NCBI RefSeq assembly: GCF_001618865.1 | Contig: NZ_CP015136.1 | Location: forward strand, 4,003,001-4,067,000 | Direction: 5' to 3' | Source: Luteitalea pratensis | GTDB taxonomy: Bacteria; Acidobacteriota; Vicinamibacteria; Vicinamibacterales; Vicinamibacteraceae | DNA: 64,000 bases | Shown: positions 52,165 through 60,777 of the stretch, in pieces | Layout: each line of letters starts with the position of its first letter | Numbering within the stretch: position 1 is the stretch's first letter | Program-made: the position numbers and the translations under genes | The notes under the pieces: model-generated | Database searches by the model: none | What the model was told of the DNA's origin: nothing | Seen by the model: the letters and a program-made list of their open reading frames with translations, nothing else

Positions 52165-55034
52165 TGCGGCGCCTGTTCCGTCAGGTGATTCTCCGGCAGT
52201 TGCGCGCGGAGAAGCTGCGCACGGCCATCACGATCGTCGGCGTCGCCGCGGGCATCGCCGTGGTGCTGGCCATCCGCCTGACCAACGCGAGCGCGGTGCG
52301 TGGCTTCGAGGCGGCGCTGGACCTGACGTCGGGGCGGGCCGGGCTCGAAATCGTCGGCGCGGGATTCGGCATCCCGGAGCGTGTCTTGCCTGAGATTGAC
52401 TGGCTGCGCGAGTATGGCAGCACCAGTCCGGTCATCGATGGGGATGTGCTCGTCGAGGTCGGTAGGGACCGCTCCGTTGGTAGGGACCGCTCCGTTGGTA
52501 GGGACCGCTCCGTTGGTAGGGACCGCTCCGTTGGTAGGGACCGCTCCGTTGGTAGGGACCGCTCCGTTGGTAGGGACCGCTCTCCGAGCGGTCCCTCTCC
52601 AGCGGACGACGCGGCTATCGGTAGGGACCGCTCTCCGAGCGGTCCATCTCCAGCGGACGACGCCGATAGACGCCTCGGACGGGGAGATGGACGCCTCGGA
52701 GAGGCGTCCCTACCTGTGCGAACTGAACTCCTCCGCGTTCTCGGTGTCGACATCCTTCGCGACCTTCCGATCCGCGACTACGACATCGGCGACGCGGGGA
52801 CGAACGTGCCGCGACCACGGACCGCGATCGACATCCTCGGTCTGCTGACCGACCCGGAAGCGGCCGTGATCACCCGTGCCTTTGCCGACCGGCACGGGTT
52901 CAAGGTAGGCGATCCGCTCCACATCGTCATCAGCGACCGGCTGAAGACGCTTCGTGTTCGTGCGCTCCTCGAGGCCGAAGGGCCTGCCAGGCTGCTCGAC
53001 GGCAACTTCCTGCTGATGGATCTTGCGGCGGCGCAGTGGGCCTTCGATCGGTTGGGAGTCGTGGATCGCATCGACATCACACTGGCCGGGGACGTGGACA
53101 TCGCCGCGGCGGAGCGCGCCATCGCGTCCCGCTTGCCGGTCGGCCTGGTCGTGCAGCGCCCTTCGCGTCGCGGCCAGCAGGTGGAGCAGATGCTCGCCGC
53201 GTTCCACCTGAACCTGACCGCGTTGTCCTCCATCGCGCTGCTGGTGGGCCTGTTCCTCGTCTACAACGCCGTATCGGTGTCGGTGCTCTCCCGTCGCCAG
53301 GAGATCGGGACGCTGCGGGCCCTCGGCCTGACTCGGCGACAGGTGCAGGCCTTGTTCCTGGGCGAGGCTGCCGTTTTCGGAGGCCTGGGCGTCGTCCTGG
53401 GGATCCCGCTCGCGCGGTTGCTCGCCGGCGTCACCGTCGCGCTCACGTCGAGCACGGTCAGGACCTTGTACGTGGCCACCGCGGCCGCGCCGCTCTCGCT
53501 CGGCTGGCACGACGTGCTCCTGGCCCTGCTGGTTGGCATCCCGCTCTCGCTGCTTGCCGCCTGGCTGCCCGCGCGCGAAGCCGCCGGTGTCCCCCCCACC
53601 GCGATCCTGCGCGGCGCCGATCGCGCCGACGCGCGCTCGTCACGCCAGGCGCGTTCCCGCTGGTCCGCAGTCGTTCTGCTGGGGCTTGCGGCGGCTCTCA
53701 GTCGGATGCCGCCCGTACGCGGCCTGCCCCTGGCGGGTTATGCGGCGAGTTTCGCGCTCGTATTCGGTGCGGCACTGCTGATGCCGGCATTGCTGCAGGT
53801 AGCGGCGCGGCGGGGTAGGGCCTTGTGGTATCGCGTGTTCGGCGTCAGCGGTTGGCTCGCGCATGCGGCGCTCGGCGGCGCGATCGGTCGTGTCGCCGTC
53901 AGCGTGTCGGCGCTGGCGGTGAGCCTGGCCATGATGGTCGCCATCACCATCATGGTCAGCAGCTTCCGGCAAACGGTCATCGACTGGGTCGGCCAGAGTC
54001 TCAAGGCCGACCTGTTTGTCGGGCCCGCGTCACGGCGCCGTGGCGCGCGCGCGCCGACGATCTCGCGCGTCGTCGAGGACGTCGTGCGCGCCCATCCGGA
54101 AGTGGCGGCCGTCGACGCGTTCCGCTCGGCGACCGTGCCGTATGGGAACAGCCTCGTCTACCTCGGTTCCGGAGACTTCGCCCTGCAGCAGCGATTCGGT
54201 GGCCTGCGCTTCAAGCAAGCGCCTCGGGCAGCGGCGGCGACGGTCCAGGCCGGCCAGGCCGTCGCCCTCAACGCGCTGGAGCAGGCACGCGGACGAGACG
54301 CGGTCATCGTCTCCGAGCCGTTCGCCACCAGGTACCGGAAGCACGCGGGCGAGCGTCTCTCGCTCGCGACGCCCGCCGGGCCGGTGGAGTTCGCCATTGC
54401 CGGCGTGTACTTCGACTACTCGAGCGATCGCGGCGTGGTGATGATGGACAACGCCACGATGGCGCGTCACTTCGGCGAGCAGCGACCTACCGGCCTCACC
54501 GTATATCTGAAGGACGGCACACGGGCCCCGGCGGTCCGTGCGCAACTGCTCGAACGCTTCGACGGCGCCGCGGGCATCTTCATCTACACGAACCGTGCGC
54601 TCCGCGAGGAAGTGCTGCGCATCTTCGACAGCACGTTCGCCATCACTTACGCACTGCAGGCGATCGCGATCGTCGTCGCCCTCCTCGGCATCGTCGGCTC
54701 GCTGATGACGCTGGTGATCGAGCGCCGGCGTGAGCTCGGCATCCTGCGGGCGGTTGGCGCCAGTCGCGGGCAGGTGCGAGCCATGATCGTGGCCGAGGCC
54801 GCAATGCTCGGCGCGATCAGCCAGGTAGCCGGTGTGGCGCTCGGCGTGCTGCTGGCGCTGATTCTCGTCTATGTCGTCAACCTCCAGAGCTTCGGCTGGA
54901 CGATCCACCTCACCATCCCCTGGACGTCGCTGCTGCAGATGTCGGGCCTCGTGATCGTGACCACGCTGCTTGCCGGGCTCTACCCGGCCCAGCGCGCCAT
55001 GCAGGAACAGGCCGCGCCGCTGGAGGACGAGTGA
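52164..55034 (+). CDS. FtsX/MacB-family ABC permease carrying an in-frame REP expansion
   Basis: The 956-aa membrane protein has one N-terminal helix, a periplasmic domain, three helices near 340-480, a second helix and periplasmic domain from ~550 to 790, and three C-terminal helices. That is a fused double FtsX permease. Its partner is the ATPase upstream. Residues ~100-184 are a foreign-looking insert: six copies of GRDRSV, then GRDRSPSGPS twice, then an inverted REP-derived part (GRLGEASLP). The flanking text VDGDVLVEV-type periplasmic sequence resumes as LLRVLGVDILRDLPI. The insert adds 85 codons with no frameshift. Whether it is translated and tolerated is untested. Confidence 0.88.
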   Translation: MRRLFRQVILRQLRAEKLRTAITIVGVAAGIAVVLAIRLTNASAVRGFEAALDLTSGRAGLEIVGAGFGIPERVLPEIDWLREYGSTSPVIDGDVLVEVGRDRSVGRDRSVGRDRSVGRDRSVGRDRSVGRDRSVGRDRSPSGPSPADDAAIGRDRSPSGPSPADDADRRLGRGDGRLGEASLPVRTELLRVLGVDILRDLPIRDYDIGDAGTNVPRPRTAIDILGLLTDPEAAVITRAFADRHGFKVGDPLHIVISDRLKTLRVRALLEAEGPARLLDGNFLLMDLAAAQWAFDRLGVVDRIDITLAGDVDIAAAERAIASRLPVGLVVQRPSRRGQQVEQMLAAFHLNLTALSSIALLVGLFLVYNAVSVSVLSRRQEIGTLRALGLTRRQVQALFLGEAAVFGGLGVVLGIPLARLLAGVTVALTSSTVRTLYVATAAAPLSLGWHDVLLALLVGIPLSLLAAWLPAREAAGVPPTAILRGADRADARSSRQARSRWSAVVLLGLAAALSRMPPVRGLPLAGYAASFALVFGAALLMPALLQVAARRGRALWYRVFGVSGWLAHAALGGAIGRVAVSVSALAVSLAMMVAITIMVSSFRQTVIDWVGQSLKADLFVGPASRRRGARAPTISRVVEDVVRAHPEVAAVDAFRSATVPYGNSLVYLGSGDFALQQRFGGLRFKQAPRAAAATVQAGQAVALNALEQARGRDAVIVSEPFATRYRKHAGERLSLATPAGPVEFAIAGVYFDYSSDRGVVMMDNATMARHFGEQRPTGLTVYLKDGTRAPAVRAQLLERFDGAAGIFIYTNRALREEVLRIFDSTFAITYALQAIAIVVALLGIVGSLMTLVIERRRELGILRAVGASRGQVRAMIVAEAAMLGAISQVAGVALGVLLALILVYVVNLQSFGWTIHLTIPWTSLLQMSGLVIVTTLLAGLYPAQRAMQEQAAPLEDE
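52461..52713. repeat. REP-derived array inside the permease gene (18-bp period)
   Basis: Six 18-bp units (GGTAGGGACCGCTCCGTT, starts at 52461, 52479, 52497, 52515, 52533 and 52551) are half-hairpins. They are followed by two full plus-strand REPs (52569-52594 and 52620-52645) and one minus-strand REP of the GGACGCCTC stem type (52689-52713). The period of six codons keeps the frame. Confidence 0.95.
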
Positions 55035-56320
55035 GGTCGCTCGCTCGAGCCGTGGCGACCGTCTCGCTCGCCCTCGCAGGCTTCGCGATGGTGGCGACGC
55101 CTCTCCGAGGCGTCCCCGGCCGCGATCGTCTCCGCCAAAGTCGGGGCGTGGAGATGGACGAGGTGCGTTATGAACGAGGTGAGGCGGTGGGCCGCTCGGA
55201 GAGCGGTCCCTACCGTTCGGAGGGCCTTTCGGAGGGCGGTCCCTACCTTCCAGTGGCCGATCCATGGACGCGCGCGGCCCCGACCCGGCCTGTCCGCCTG
55301 CCGGGCGACCACGTGTCACATCCCGAGTACCGCCTCGAGTGGTGGTACTACACCGGCAACGCGCGCGGCGACGACGGCAGGGCGTACGGCTACCAGGTGA
55401 CGTTCTTTCGCGTCGGAGTGGATGCCGCTCCGGTGAACCCGTCCTCCTTTGCCGTTCGTGACCTCTACATGGCACACGTGGCCGTCACCGACATCGACGG
55501 CCGGCGCCACGTCTTTGCCGACCGCCTGAACAGGGCCGGGGTGCACTGGGCGGGTGCTCGTATCGATCGATACGAGGTCTGGAACGACAACTGGCGGGTG
55601 TCTCTCGATGCGCGCGGACGGCACCGCCTGGTTGTGGACGCCGGTGCTTTTGCGCTCGATTTGACGCTGGACCCGGGCAAGCCCGGCGTGTTGCAAGGCG
55701 ACAGGGGATACAGTCGCAAGGGCCAGGATCCCGGCAACGCCTCGCATTACTACTCGCTCACGCGCATGCCGAGCACGGGCACGCTGCGCCTGCAAGGGCG
55801 AACCGTCGTCATCACGGGCAACAGCTGGATGGACCACGAGTTCGGCACGAGTGCCCTCGATGCGGGCACCCGCGGCTGGGACTGGTTCGCGCTGCAACTG
55901 GACGATGGTCGCGAGTTGATGTTGTATCAGCTCAGGCAGGCCGACGGGACGCCGAACCCGTTCTCGAGTGGGACGATCGTCGACCGTGACGGGCGAACCG
56001 AACACCTGAAAGTGGGGGACTTCACCGTGACGCCAGGGCGCACGTGGCGGTCCGCCGCCAGTGGGGCGACATACCCGGTGGAGTGGGACGTCCAGGTGCC
56101 GCGAGCCGGGCTGACTCTCGCAGTTCGGGCGGCGGTGGATGCGCAGGAGCTACGCACGCGGCGTTCGACCAACGTGACGTACTGGGAAGGCGCAGTCCAT
56201 GTGTCAGGCAGGGACGCCTCTCCGAGGCGTCCATCCTCGCAGCCGACACCGGTCAACGGCGTCGGCTATCTCGAACTGACCGGTTACAGCGGCGCGAAGA
56301 TGAGCGATGTGATGCGATAG
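55031..56320 (+). CDS. AttH/CrtC-like lipocalin-fold hydrolase with REP-derived inserts
   Basis: The 429-aa exported protein belongs to the AttH/carotenoid 1,2-hydratase-like family. Markers are HPEYRLEWWYYTGNARGDDG, GYQVTFFRVGVDA, YMAHVAVTDIDGRR, NSWMDHEFGTSALDAG and WDWFALQLDDGRELMLYQLR, with the catalytic-type Asp/His in MDHEF. A hydrophobic N-terminal segment may be a signal. REP-derived peptides occur at residues ~22-28 and ~53-73 before the fold, and at ~393-401 near the C-terminus (GRDASPRRPS). GTG 55031 overlaps the permease stop by 4 nt. Attached to an ABC transporter, it may handle a lipid or secondary metabolite; substrate unknown. Confidence 0.85.
   Translation: MRSLARAVATVSLALAGFAMVATPLRGVPGRDRLRQSRGVEMDEVRYERGEAVGRSESGPYRSEGLSEGGPYLPVADPWTRAAPTRPVRLPGDHVSHPEYRLEWWYYTGNARGDDGRAYGYQVTFFRVGVDAAPVNPSSFAVRDLYMAHVAVTDIDGRRHVFADRLNRAGVHWAGARIDRYEVWNDNWRVSLDARGRHRLVVDAGAFALDLTLDPGKPGVLQGDRGYSRKGQDPGNASHYYSLTRMPSTGTLRLQGRTVVITGNSWMDHEFGTSALDAGTRGWDWFALQLDDGRELMLYQLRQADGTPNPFSSGTIVDRDGRTEHLKVGDFTVTPGRTWRSAASGATYPVEWDVQVPRAGLTLAVRAAVDAQELRTRRSTNVTYWEGAVHVSGRDASPRRPSSQPTPVNGVGYLELTGYSGAKMSDVMR
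55096..55247. repeat. Three REP-derived copies in the 5' part of the AttH-like gene
   Basis: A stem-only copy, GACGCCTC-TCC-GAGGCGTC, lies at 55096-55114 without the GTAG foot. A minus copy at 55189-55213 has one G/T mismatch in the stem. A degenerate minus copy with a damaged left arm is at ~55223-55247. All are in frame. Confidence 0.8.
56208..56232 (+). repeat. REP-like hairpin in the 3' part of the AttH-like gene
   Basis: Foot GCAG (variant of GTAG) at 56208-56211, then stem GGACGCCTC, loop TCC, stem GAGGCGTCC. It encodes GRDASPRRPS-type residues in the last 40 codons. Confidence 0.85.
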
Positions 56321-56325
56321 TCCGT

Positions 56326-56961
56326 TCAGCGCCCCGTGCGGGCGGCTGCCCAACGTGCGCCGAGGAATGCGCCCAGTGCATTGCTCATGACATCGGTCGT
56401 CGTCGGCAGGCGGCCGTGTGAATACACCTGGAACAACTCGACCGCCGTCGACAGGAGAATCGCCCCTCCTACGATCAGGTAGGGACGCCTCTCCGAGGCG
56501 TCCATCTCCGCGGCGTCCCTCTCCGAGGCGTCCATCTCCGCGGCGTCCCCCTCCGAGGCGTCCATCTCCGAGGCGTCCCTCGCCGAGGCGTCCATCTCCG
56601 CGGCGTCCATCGTCGCAGATGCGCCCTCACGCGTGTCGCGTGGACGTGGAGATGGACCGCTCGGAGAGCGGTCCCTACCAAGGAAAGAACGGTCCCTATC
56701 AAGGAAAGAGCGGTCCCTACCAAGGAAGGAGCAGTCCCTACCCAAGAAGGCCGACGCAGAGTAACCGAAGGGCAGGAACAACAGGATGTTGAGCAGGAAG
56801 TCGACCGGCCGCACGCGCTGCGAAAATGGCACCCACTCCACCTTCGCCCAGTGACTGTGCCCCACGTAATACGTGGACCACGGCATCGTGGTAGCGGCGA
56901 CGATGAGTGTCACGCTGACGATCAGCAGCAGGAGCGCGGTCCCTCTCGCGGTAGAAGCCAT
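56326..56961 (-). CDS. VanZ-family membrane protein split by an in-frame REP array
   Basis: The 211-aa product has a VanZ-like core of about 123 residues. Helix 1 is ALLLLIVSVTLIVAATTMPW, then the VPF-x-DFLLNILLFLPFGYSAS motif. After an ~88-residue insert it resumes with LIVGGAILLSTAVELFQVYS and GRLPTTTDVMSNALGAFLGA, the family's DxxxNxxG end. The insert (about residues 74-161) is built only from REP pieces: LGRDRSF-type repeats, then alternating EMDASE/RDAAE repeats. It sits exactly in the loop between helices, so the fold could tolerate it. VanZ relatives have been linked to glycopeptide resistance; the role here is unknown. Confidence 0.8.
   Translation of the reverse strand: MASTARGTALLLLIVSVTLIVAATTMPWSTYYVGHSHWAKVEWVPFSQRVRPVDFLLNILLFLPFGYSASAFLGRDCSFLGRDRSFLDRDRSFLGRDRSPSGPSPRPRDTREGASATMDAAEMDASARDASEMDASEGDAAEMDASERDAAEMDASERRPYLIVGGAILLSTAVELFQVYSHGRLPTTTDVMSNALGAFLGARWAAARTGR
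56478..56741. repeat. REP array inside the VanZ gene (15-bp and 21-bp periods)
   Basis: One full plus REP (foot 56479-56482, hairpin 56483-56503, GGACGCCTC stem) extends into about eight 15-bp units built on GAGGCGTCC-ATCTCC to ~56610. A full minus REP of the GGACCGCTC type lies at 56654-56678. Three 21-bp half-units (CAAGGAAAGAGCGGTCCCTA-type) follow to 56741. Periods of 15 and 21 bp keep the frame. Confidence 0.92.
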
Positions 56962-56988
56962 CCGCAGGTATCGTAGCCTCAGAGACTC

Positions 56989-57588
56989 ATGCGTCCCCGG
57001 CCCAGGCAGACCATCGACCCGGAATTGCTCCTGCGCGCGTACGCGCTCGGCTGGTTTCCCATGGGCACGGGACGACGCGGCCGGATCGAGTGGTTTTCAC
57101 CCGATCCGCGTGGCATCCTGCCGCTCGGCACTTTCCATGCGCCCGCTCGACTGCAACGGGTCGTCCGGCAATCGCGCTTCGAGGTTCGCATCGACACCGC
57201 GTTCGAGGCAGTGATGCGTGCGTGCGCGGCCCGCGAAGAGACGTGGATCACCGAGGACATCCTCAGCAGCTACGTGTCGTTGCACGGGCTCGGTTTCGGT
57301 CACTCCGTCGAGACCTGGCAGGACGAGGAACTGGTCGGCGGACTGTACGGGGTCGCCATCGGCGGTGCCTTCTTCGGCGAATCGATGTTCCACACCGTCA
57401 CCGATGCGTCCAAGGTCGCGCTGGTGGCGCTCGTCGACCGCCTGCGTACGCGTGGCTTCGGGCTGCTCGACACCCAATGGGTGACGCCGCATCTCGTGCA
57501 GTTCGGGGCAACCGAGGTTCCTCGAGCCGAGTACCTCGAACGGCTTGCGGCCGCCCTGCCACTGGAGTGCCGCTTCGATGGCCCGTGA
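56989..57588 (+). CDS. aat: Leucyl/phenylalanyl-tRNA--protein transferase
   Basis: Adds Leu or Phe to N-terminal Lys/Arg of proteins, marking them for ClpS/ClpAP (N-degron pathway). The 199-aa protein has the signatures YALGWFPMG, WFSPDPRGILPL, VMRACAAREETWITEDI, HSVETWQDEELVGGLYGVAI, GAFFGESMFH and LLDTQWVTPHLVQFGATEVP. It is slightly short for the family but complete. ATG 56989 is 15 nt after a TAGCCT -10-like box and divergent from VanZ. Confidence 0.95.
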   Translation: MRPRPRQTIDPELLLRAYALGWFPMGTGRRGRIEWFSPDPRGILPLGTFHAPARLQRVVRQSRFEVRIDTAFEAVMRACAAREETWITEDILSSYVSLHGLGFGHSVETWQDEELVGGLYGVAIGGAFFGESMFHTVTDASKVALVALVDRLRTRGFGLLDTQWVTPHLVQFGATEVPRAEYLERLAAALPLECRFDGP

Positions 57589-57659
57589 GTCGGCCCGCTG
57601 CCGGCGACCGTGATCCTGAGCGGCCCGTTGCCGTAGGCAGTACACTACCGCGACCCTGC

Positions 57660-60458
57660 ATGCCTGGCGATTCGGAGGCGCTGTACGAGCACGTGTCCCG
57701 TGCGTTGGCCGATGGCGAGCCCATCGACTGGGATGCGCTCGCCGTCGATCCGAGGACACGCGCGACGCTGCAGCAATTGCGGGTGCTGTCCGAAGTGGCC
57801 CGGCTGCACCGTGACACGCTGCCCGACCCCGCCGCCGCCGCGCTCCCGCCTCCGCCCCTGCAGGCCGGCGACTTCTGGGGGCACCTCACGCTGCGTGGGG
57901 AACTCGGGCGTGGCGCGCGAGGCCACGTCTATCGCGCCTGGGACCCGCAACTCGATCGCGAGGTGGCCCTCAAGCTCACGGTGGATCGGGACACCAAACG
58001 GGGAAGCAAGGACATCATCGCCGAGGCGCGCCTGCTGGCGCGCGTGAAGCATCCGCACGTCGCCACGGTGTTCGGCGCCGAGCGTCGGAGTGGCCTCGTC
58101 GGCCTGTGGATGGAACTGGTCGAGGGCGAGACGCTCGAGGCCATGTTGCTGCGGGTCGGGCGCTTCAATGCACGCGAGGTGGCGCTCATCGGCATCGACG
58201 TCTGTTCGGCGCTGTCGGCTGTGCACGCGGCGGGCCTGCTGCATCGCGACGTGAAGGCGCAGAACGTCATGCGCGACCGCAACGGGCGCCTGGTGCTGAT
58301 GGACTTCGGCACTGGCCGCGACGCGGTGTCGGACGAGGGGGCGTTCGTCCACGACGAAGTCGGCACGCCGCTGTACATGGCACCCGAGCTGTTTCGGAGC
58401 GGCAAGGCCAGCGTCCAGAGCGATATCTACAGCGTCGGCGTCCTGCTGTATCGGCTCGTCACCGGCTCGGTTCCGATCGAGGCGCATTCCCCCGAGTCCC
58501 TCAAGGCGGCACATTTCGCGGGACAGCGGGTCCGTCTCGCCGATGTCCGCAGCGACCTGCCGCTCGCCTTCATCCGGGTCGTCGAACGCGCGCTCTCGGT
58601 CGACCCCACCGAGCGTTATCGGAGTGCGGGCGAACTCGAAATGGCCCTCTCGGGACTGCTCGTGCCGATCGAACCGGCACACCCCGTGAAGGCGAGAGGG
58701 CAGCGGCTTGTGACGATTGGCGCGGCGCTGGGATCGCTTGTCGCGGGACTGGCCATCGGTGGGTCGTGGTGGGCATCGCGGCCTCCAGTGCCGCAAGAGG
58801 TGAGGTTCGCAGTCTTCCCTGTCGGCCCCCGCGACGAGGTGCAGAGCCTCGCGCTCTCGCCTGACGGGCTGCGGCTGGCATACGTCTCCGCGGGACGGCT
58901 GCAGGTGCGGCGGATGAACGACGTCGCTGCCGTCGAGTTCGAACAGACGCAGGGGGTACGCGATCCCTTCTGGTCGCCGGACGGACAGTGGATCGCCTTC
59001 TTTCGGGGCGTGTCGGTGTGGAAGGTACGCGCCTCCGGCGGGGAACCGCAGATGGTGGCCCCCGCGCGCAGGCCGTCGTCCGGATCCTGGGGACCTGACG
59101 ACACGCTGCTGTACTCGATCGATCACGGTTCGTCGATCGTCGCGGTCCATGCCGGTGGCGGCACGCCCCGGGTGATTCGCGCGCAGCACTCGGGGCTGCG
59201 CACTGAACTGGCGTGGCCCGTCTGGACCAACGATGGCGCGCATTTCGTCTACTCGGCCGTCAGCGCGCGTTCTGGTCGCCGGGTGCTGTACCTGGCGGCG
59301 GCAGCCGACGGCGTGGACACGCCGGATCGTGAGTTGGGCAACATCGCCTCCAACGCGCTGGTCGTCGGCGACCGTGTCTTGTTCGTGAAGGCGGGTCAAC
59401 TGCAGGCGCAGCATCTGGACGTGCGCGCCGGCGTCCTGGTGGGCGAGGCCATGCCGGTGACCGACGGTGTCGCCATCAATCCGTACGATGCCGGCGACGC
59501 CGAGATGTCGGTAGCCATGCCCCTCGCGCCCAGACCCGGCCAGGGCGGGCCGGCGTTCGCGACGGTCGCGTACGTCGGCGTGAGCCAGAGTCCGCGACAG
59601 ATGGCCATCGTCGACGCGTCGGGCAGGCTCGTCGAATCGCTCACGTCCGCCGAGACACGGGACATGCGGCTCTCGCCCGACGGACGGATGGTCGCCGTCG
59701 AAGAAGTCGATGTAGAGACAGGGACTCGCGAGATCTGGGTGCACGACCTGGAGCGCCGATCCCGGATCCGGCTGACGCAACACCCGGCCGAGGACATCGC
59801 GCCGGTGTGGTCGCGCGACAGCGGCTTCGTGTACTTCATCTCGGCGCGCACGGGTCGCTGGACCCTGTTCGGCATCTCGGCGCATGGCGGCCAGCGCGAA
59901 GTGGAGCTCTTCGCGTTCGACGGACGTGTCATCCCGAACGAGATCACGCCGGATGGTCGTTCGCTGGTGTTCCAGCGGCTCGACCAGCAGGGCGGGTGGG
60001 ACATCTGGATCCGATCGATGGCGGGTGGCGAAGCGACGCCGCTGGTGCAGTCGAGCCACAACGATCACGAACCCGCGATCTCACCTGACGGGCGGTACCT
60101 CGCCTATTCCACGCCGGAGTCTGGCGGACAGCAGGTGTGGGTGATGCCGCTGCCGGCCGACGGGCGGCGCTGGCGGGTGTCGTCCGACTATGGCCGGGAG
60201 CCTGCCTGGAGCGCGGATGGCCGCATGCTCTACTTCCACGGGCTGAATCGAACCCTGATGCGGGCGAGTGCGGACCTCACCGGGAACACGCCGATACTCG
60301 GCGTCGCGCAAGGGCTCTTCACGATTCCGTTCCGCGGCTACGACATGCGATCCCATTTCGCCGCCTTTCCGGGTGGGACACGCTTCCTCGTCAGCGTGCC
60401 ACCTGACGCTCTGCCTCCCGCGTCGGCCACGGTCATCCTCAACGCGCCGATCCCCTGA
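57660..60458 (+). CDS. Ser/Thr protein kinase fused to a TolB-like beta-propeller
   Basis: The 932-aa protein starts with a short helical region (residues 1-70), then a Hanks-type kinase (about 76-340): Gly loop GELGRGARGHVY, Lys105 (VALKLT), HRD motif LHRDVKAQN (Asp197), DFG (Asp215), MAPELF, and SDIYSVGVLLYRLVTG. A single membrane helix at ~360-380 (TIGAALGSLVAGLAIGGSWW) follows. The extracytoplasmic WD40/TolB-type propeller (~385-930) has many SPDGRxxA repeats. The layout suggests outside sensing by the propeller and signalling by the cytoplasmic kinase. All catalytic residues are intact. ATG 57660; the frame upstream is only a shadow of aat. Confidence 0.93.
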   Translation: MPGDSEALYEHVSRALADGEPIDWDALAVDPRTRATLQQLRVLSEVARLHRDTLPDPAAAALPPPPLQAGDFWGHLTLRGELGRGARGHVYRAWDPQLDREVALKLTVDRDTKRGSKDIIAEARLLARVKHPHVATVFGAERRSGLVGLWMELVEGETLEAMLLRVGRFNAREVALIGIDVCSALSAVHAAGLLHRDVKAQNVMRDRNGRLVLMDFGTGRDAVSDEGAFVHDEVGTPLYMAPELFRSGKASVQSDIYSVGVLLYRLVTGSVPIEAHSPESLKAAHFAGQRVRLADVRSDLPLAFIRVVERALSVDPTERYRSAGELEMALSGLLVPIEPAHPVKARGQRLVTIGAALGSLVAGLAIGGSWWASRPPVPQEVRFAVFPVGPRDEVQSLALSPDGLRLAYVSAGRLQVRRMNDVAAVEFEQTQGVRDPFWSPDGQWIAFFRGVSVWKVRASGGEPQMVAPARRPSSGSWGPDDTLLYSIDHGSSIVAVHAGGGTPRVIRAQHSGLRTELAWPVWTNDGAHFVYSAVSARSGRRVLYLAAAADGVDTPDRELGNIASNALVVGDRVLFVKAGQLQAQHLDVRAGVLVGEAMPVTDGVAINPYDAGDAEMSVAMPLAPRPGQGGPAFATVAYVGVSQSPRQMAIVDASGRLVESLTSAETRDMRLSPDGRMVAVEEVDVETGTREIWVHDLERRSRIRLTQHPAEDIAPVWSRDSGFVYFISARTGRWTLFGISAHGGQREVELFAFDGRVIPNEITPDGRSLVFQRLDQQGGWDIWIRSMAGGEATPLVQSSHNDHEPAISPDGRYLAYSTPESGGQQVWVMPLPADGRRWRVSSDYGREPAWSADGRMLYFHGLNRTLMRASADLTGNTPILGVAQGLFTIPFRGYDMRSHFAAFPGGTRFLVSVPPDALPPASATVILNAPIP

Positions 60459-60480
60459 TCCGATCGGACACCTCTTCGTT

Positions 60481-60754
60481 GGTAGGGACCGCTCTCCGAG
60501 CGGTCCTCCTCCTCCCTGATGCATCACGATTCGTTGGTAGGGACCGCTCTCCGAGCGGTCCACTCCTCCCTGACACATCACGATCCGTTGGTAGGGACCG
60601 CTCTCCGAGCGGTCCACTTCCTCCCTGATGCATCACGATTCGTTGGTAGGGACCGCTCTCCGAGCGGTCCACTTCCTCCCTGATGCATCACGATTCGTTG
60701 GTAGGGACCGCTCTCCGAGCGGTCCACCTCCTCCCTGATGCTTCACGACAATAT
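60481..60754 (+). repeat. Five tandem 55-bp units, each with a REP-like hairpin
   Basis: Units start at 60481, 60536, 60590, 60645 and 60700 (periods 55, 54, 55, 55). Each has GGTAG, then the 9-bp stem GGACCGCTC/GAGCGGTCC with loop TCC, then a ~29-bp linker. The linker contains the perfect palindrome TGATGCATCA, changed in units 2 and 5. The array fills most of the 367-bp gap 60459-60825, which has no gene. Confidence 0.97.
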
Positions 60755-60777
60755 GGGAGGCCTGGAGGTGAGGAGAT

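Noticed and set aside
52461-52568. CRISPR or ordinary microsatellite
   Set aside because: 18-bp units have no spacers, and match the left half of the REP hairpin seen elsewhere.
57645-60068. 807-aa open frame antisense to the kinase-propeller gene
   Set aside because: The plus strand carries an intact kinase with all catalytic motifs; the antisense translation has no recognisable domain.
60481-60754. CRISPR array
   Set aside because: Units are tandem with near-identical linkers rather than unique spacers, only five units, and no cas gene.
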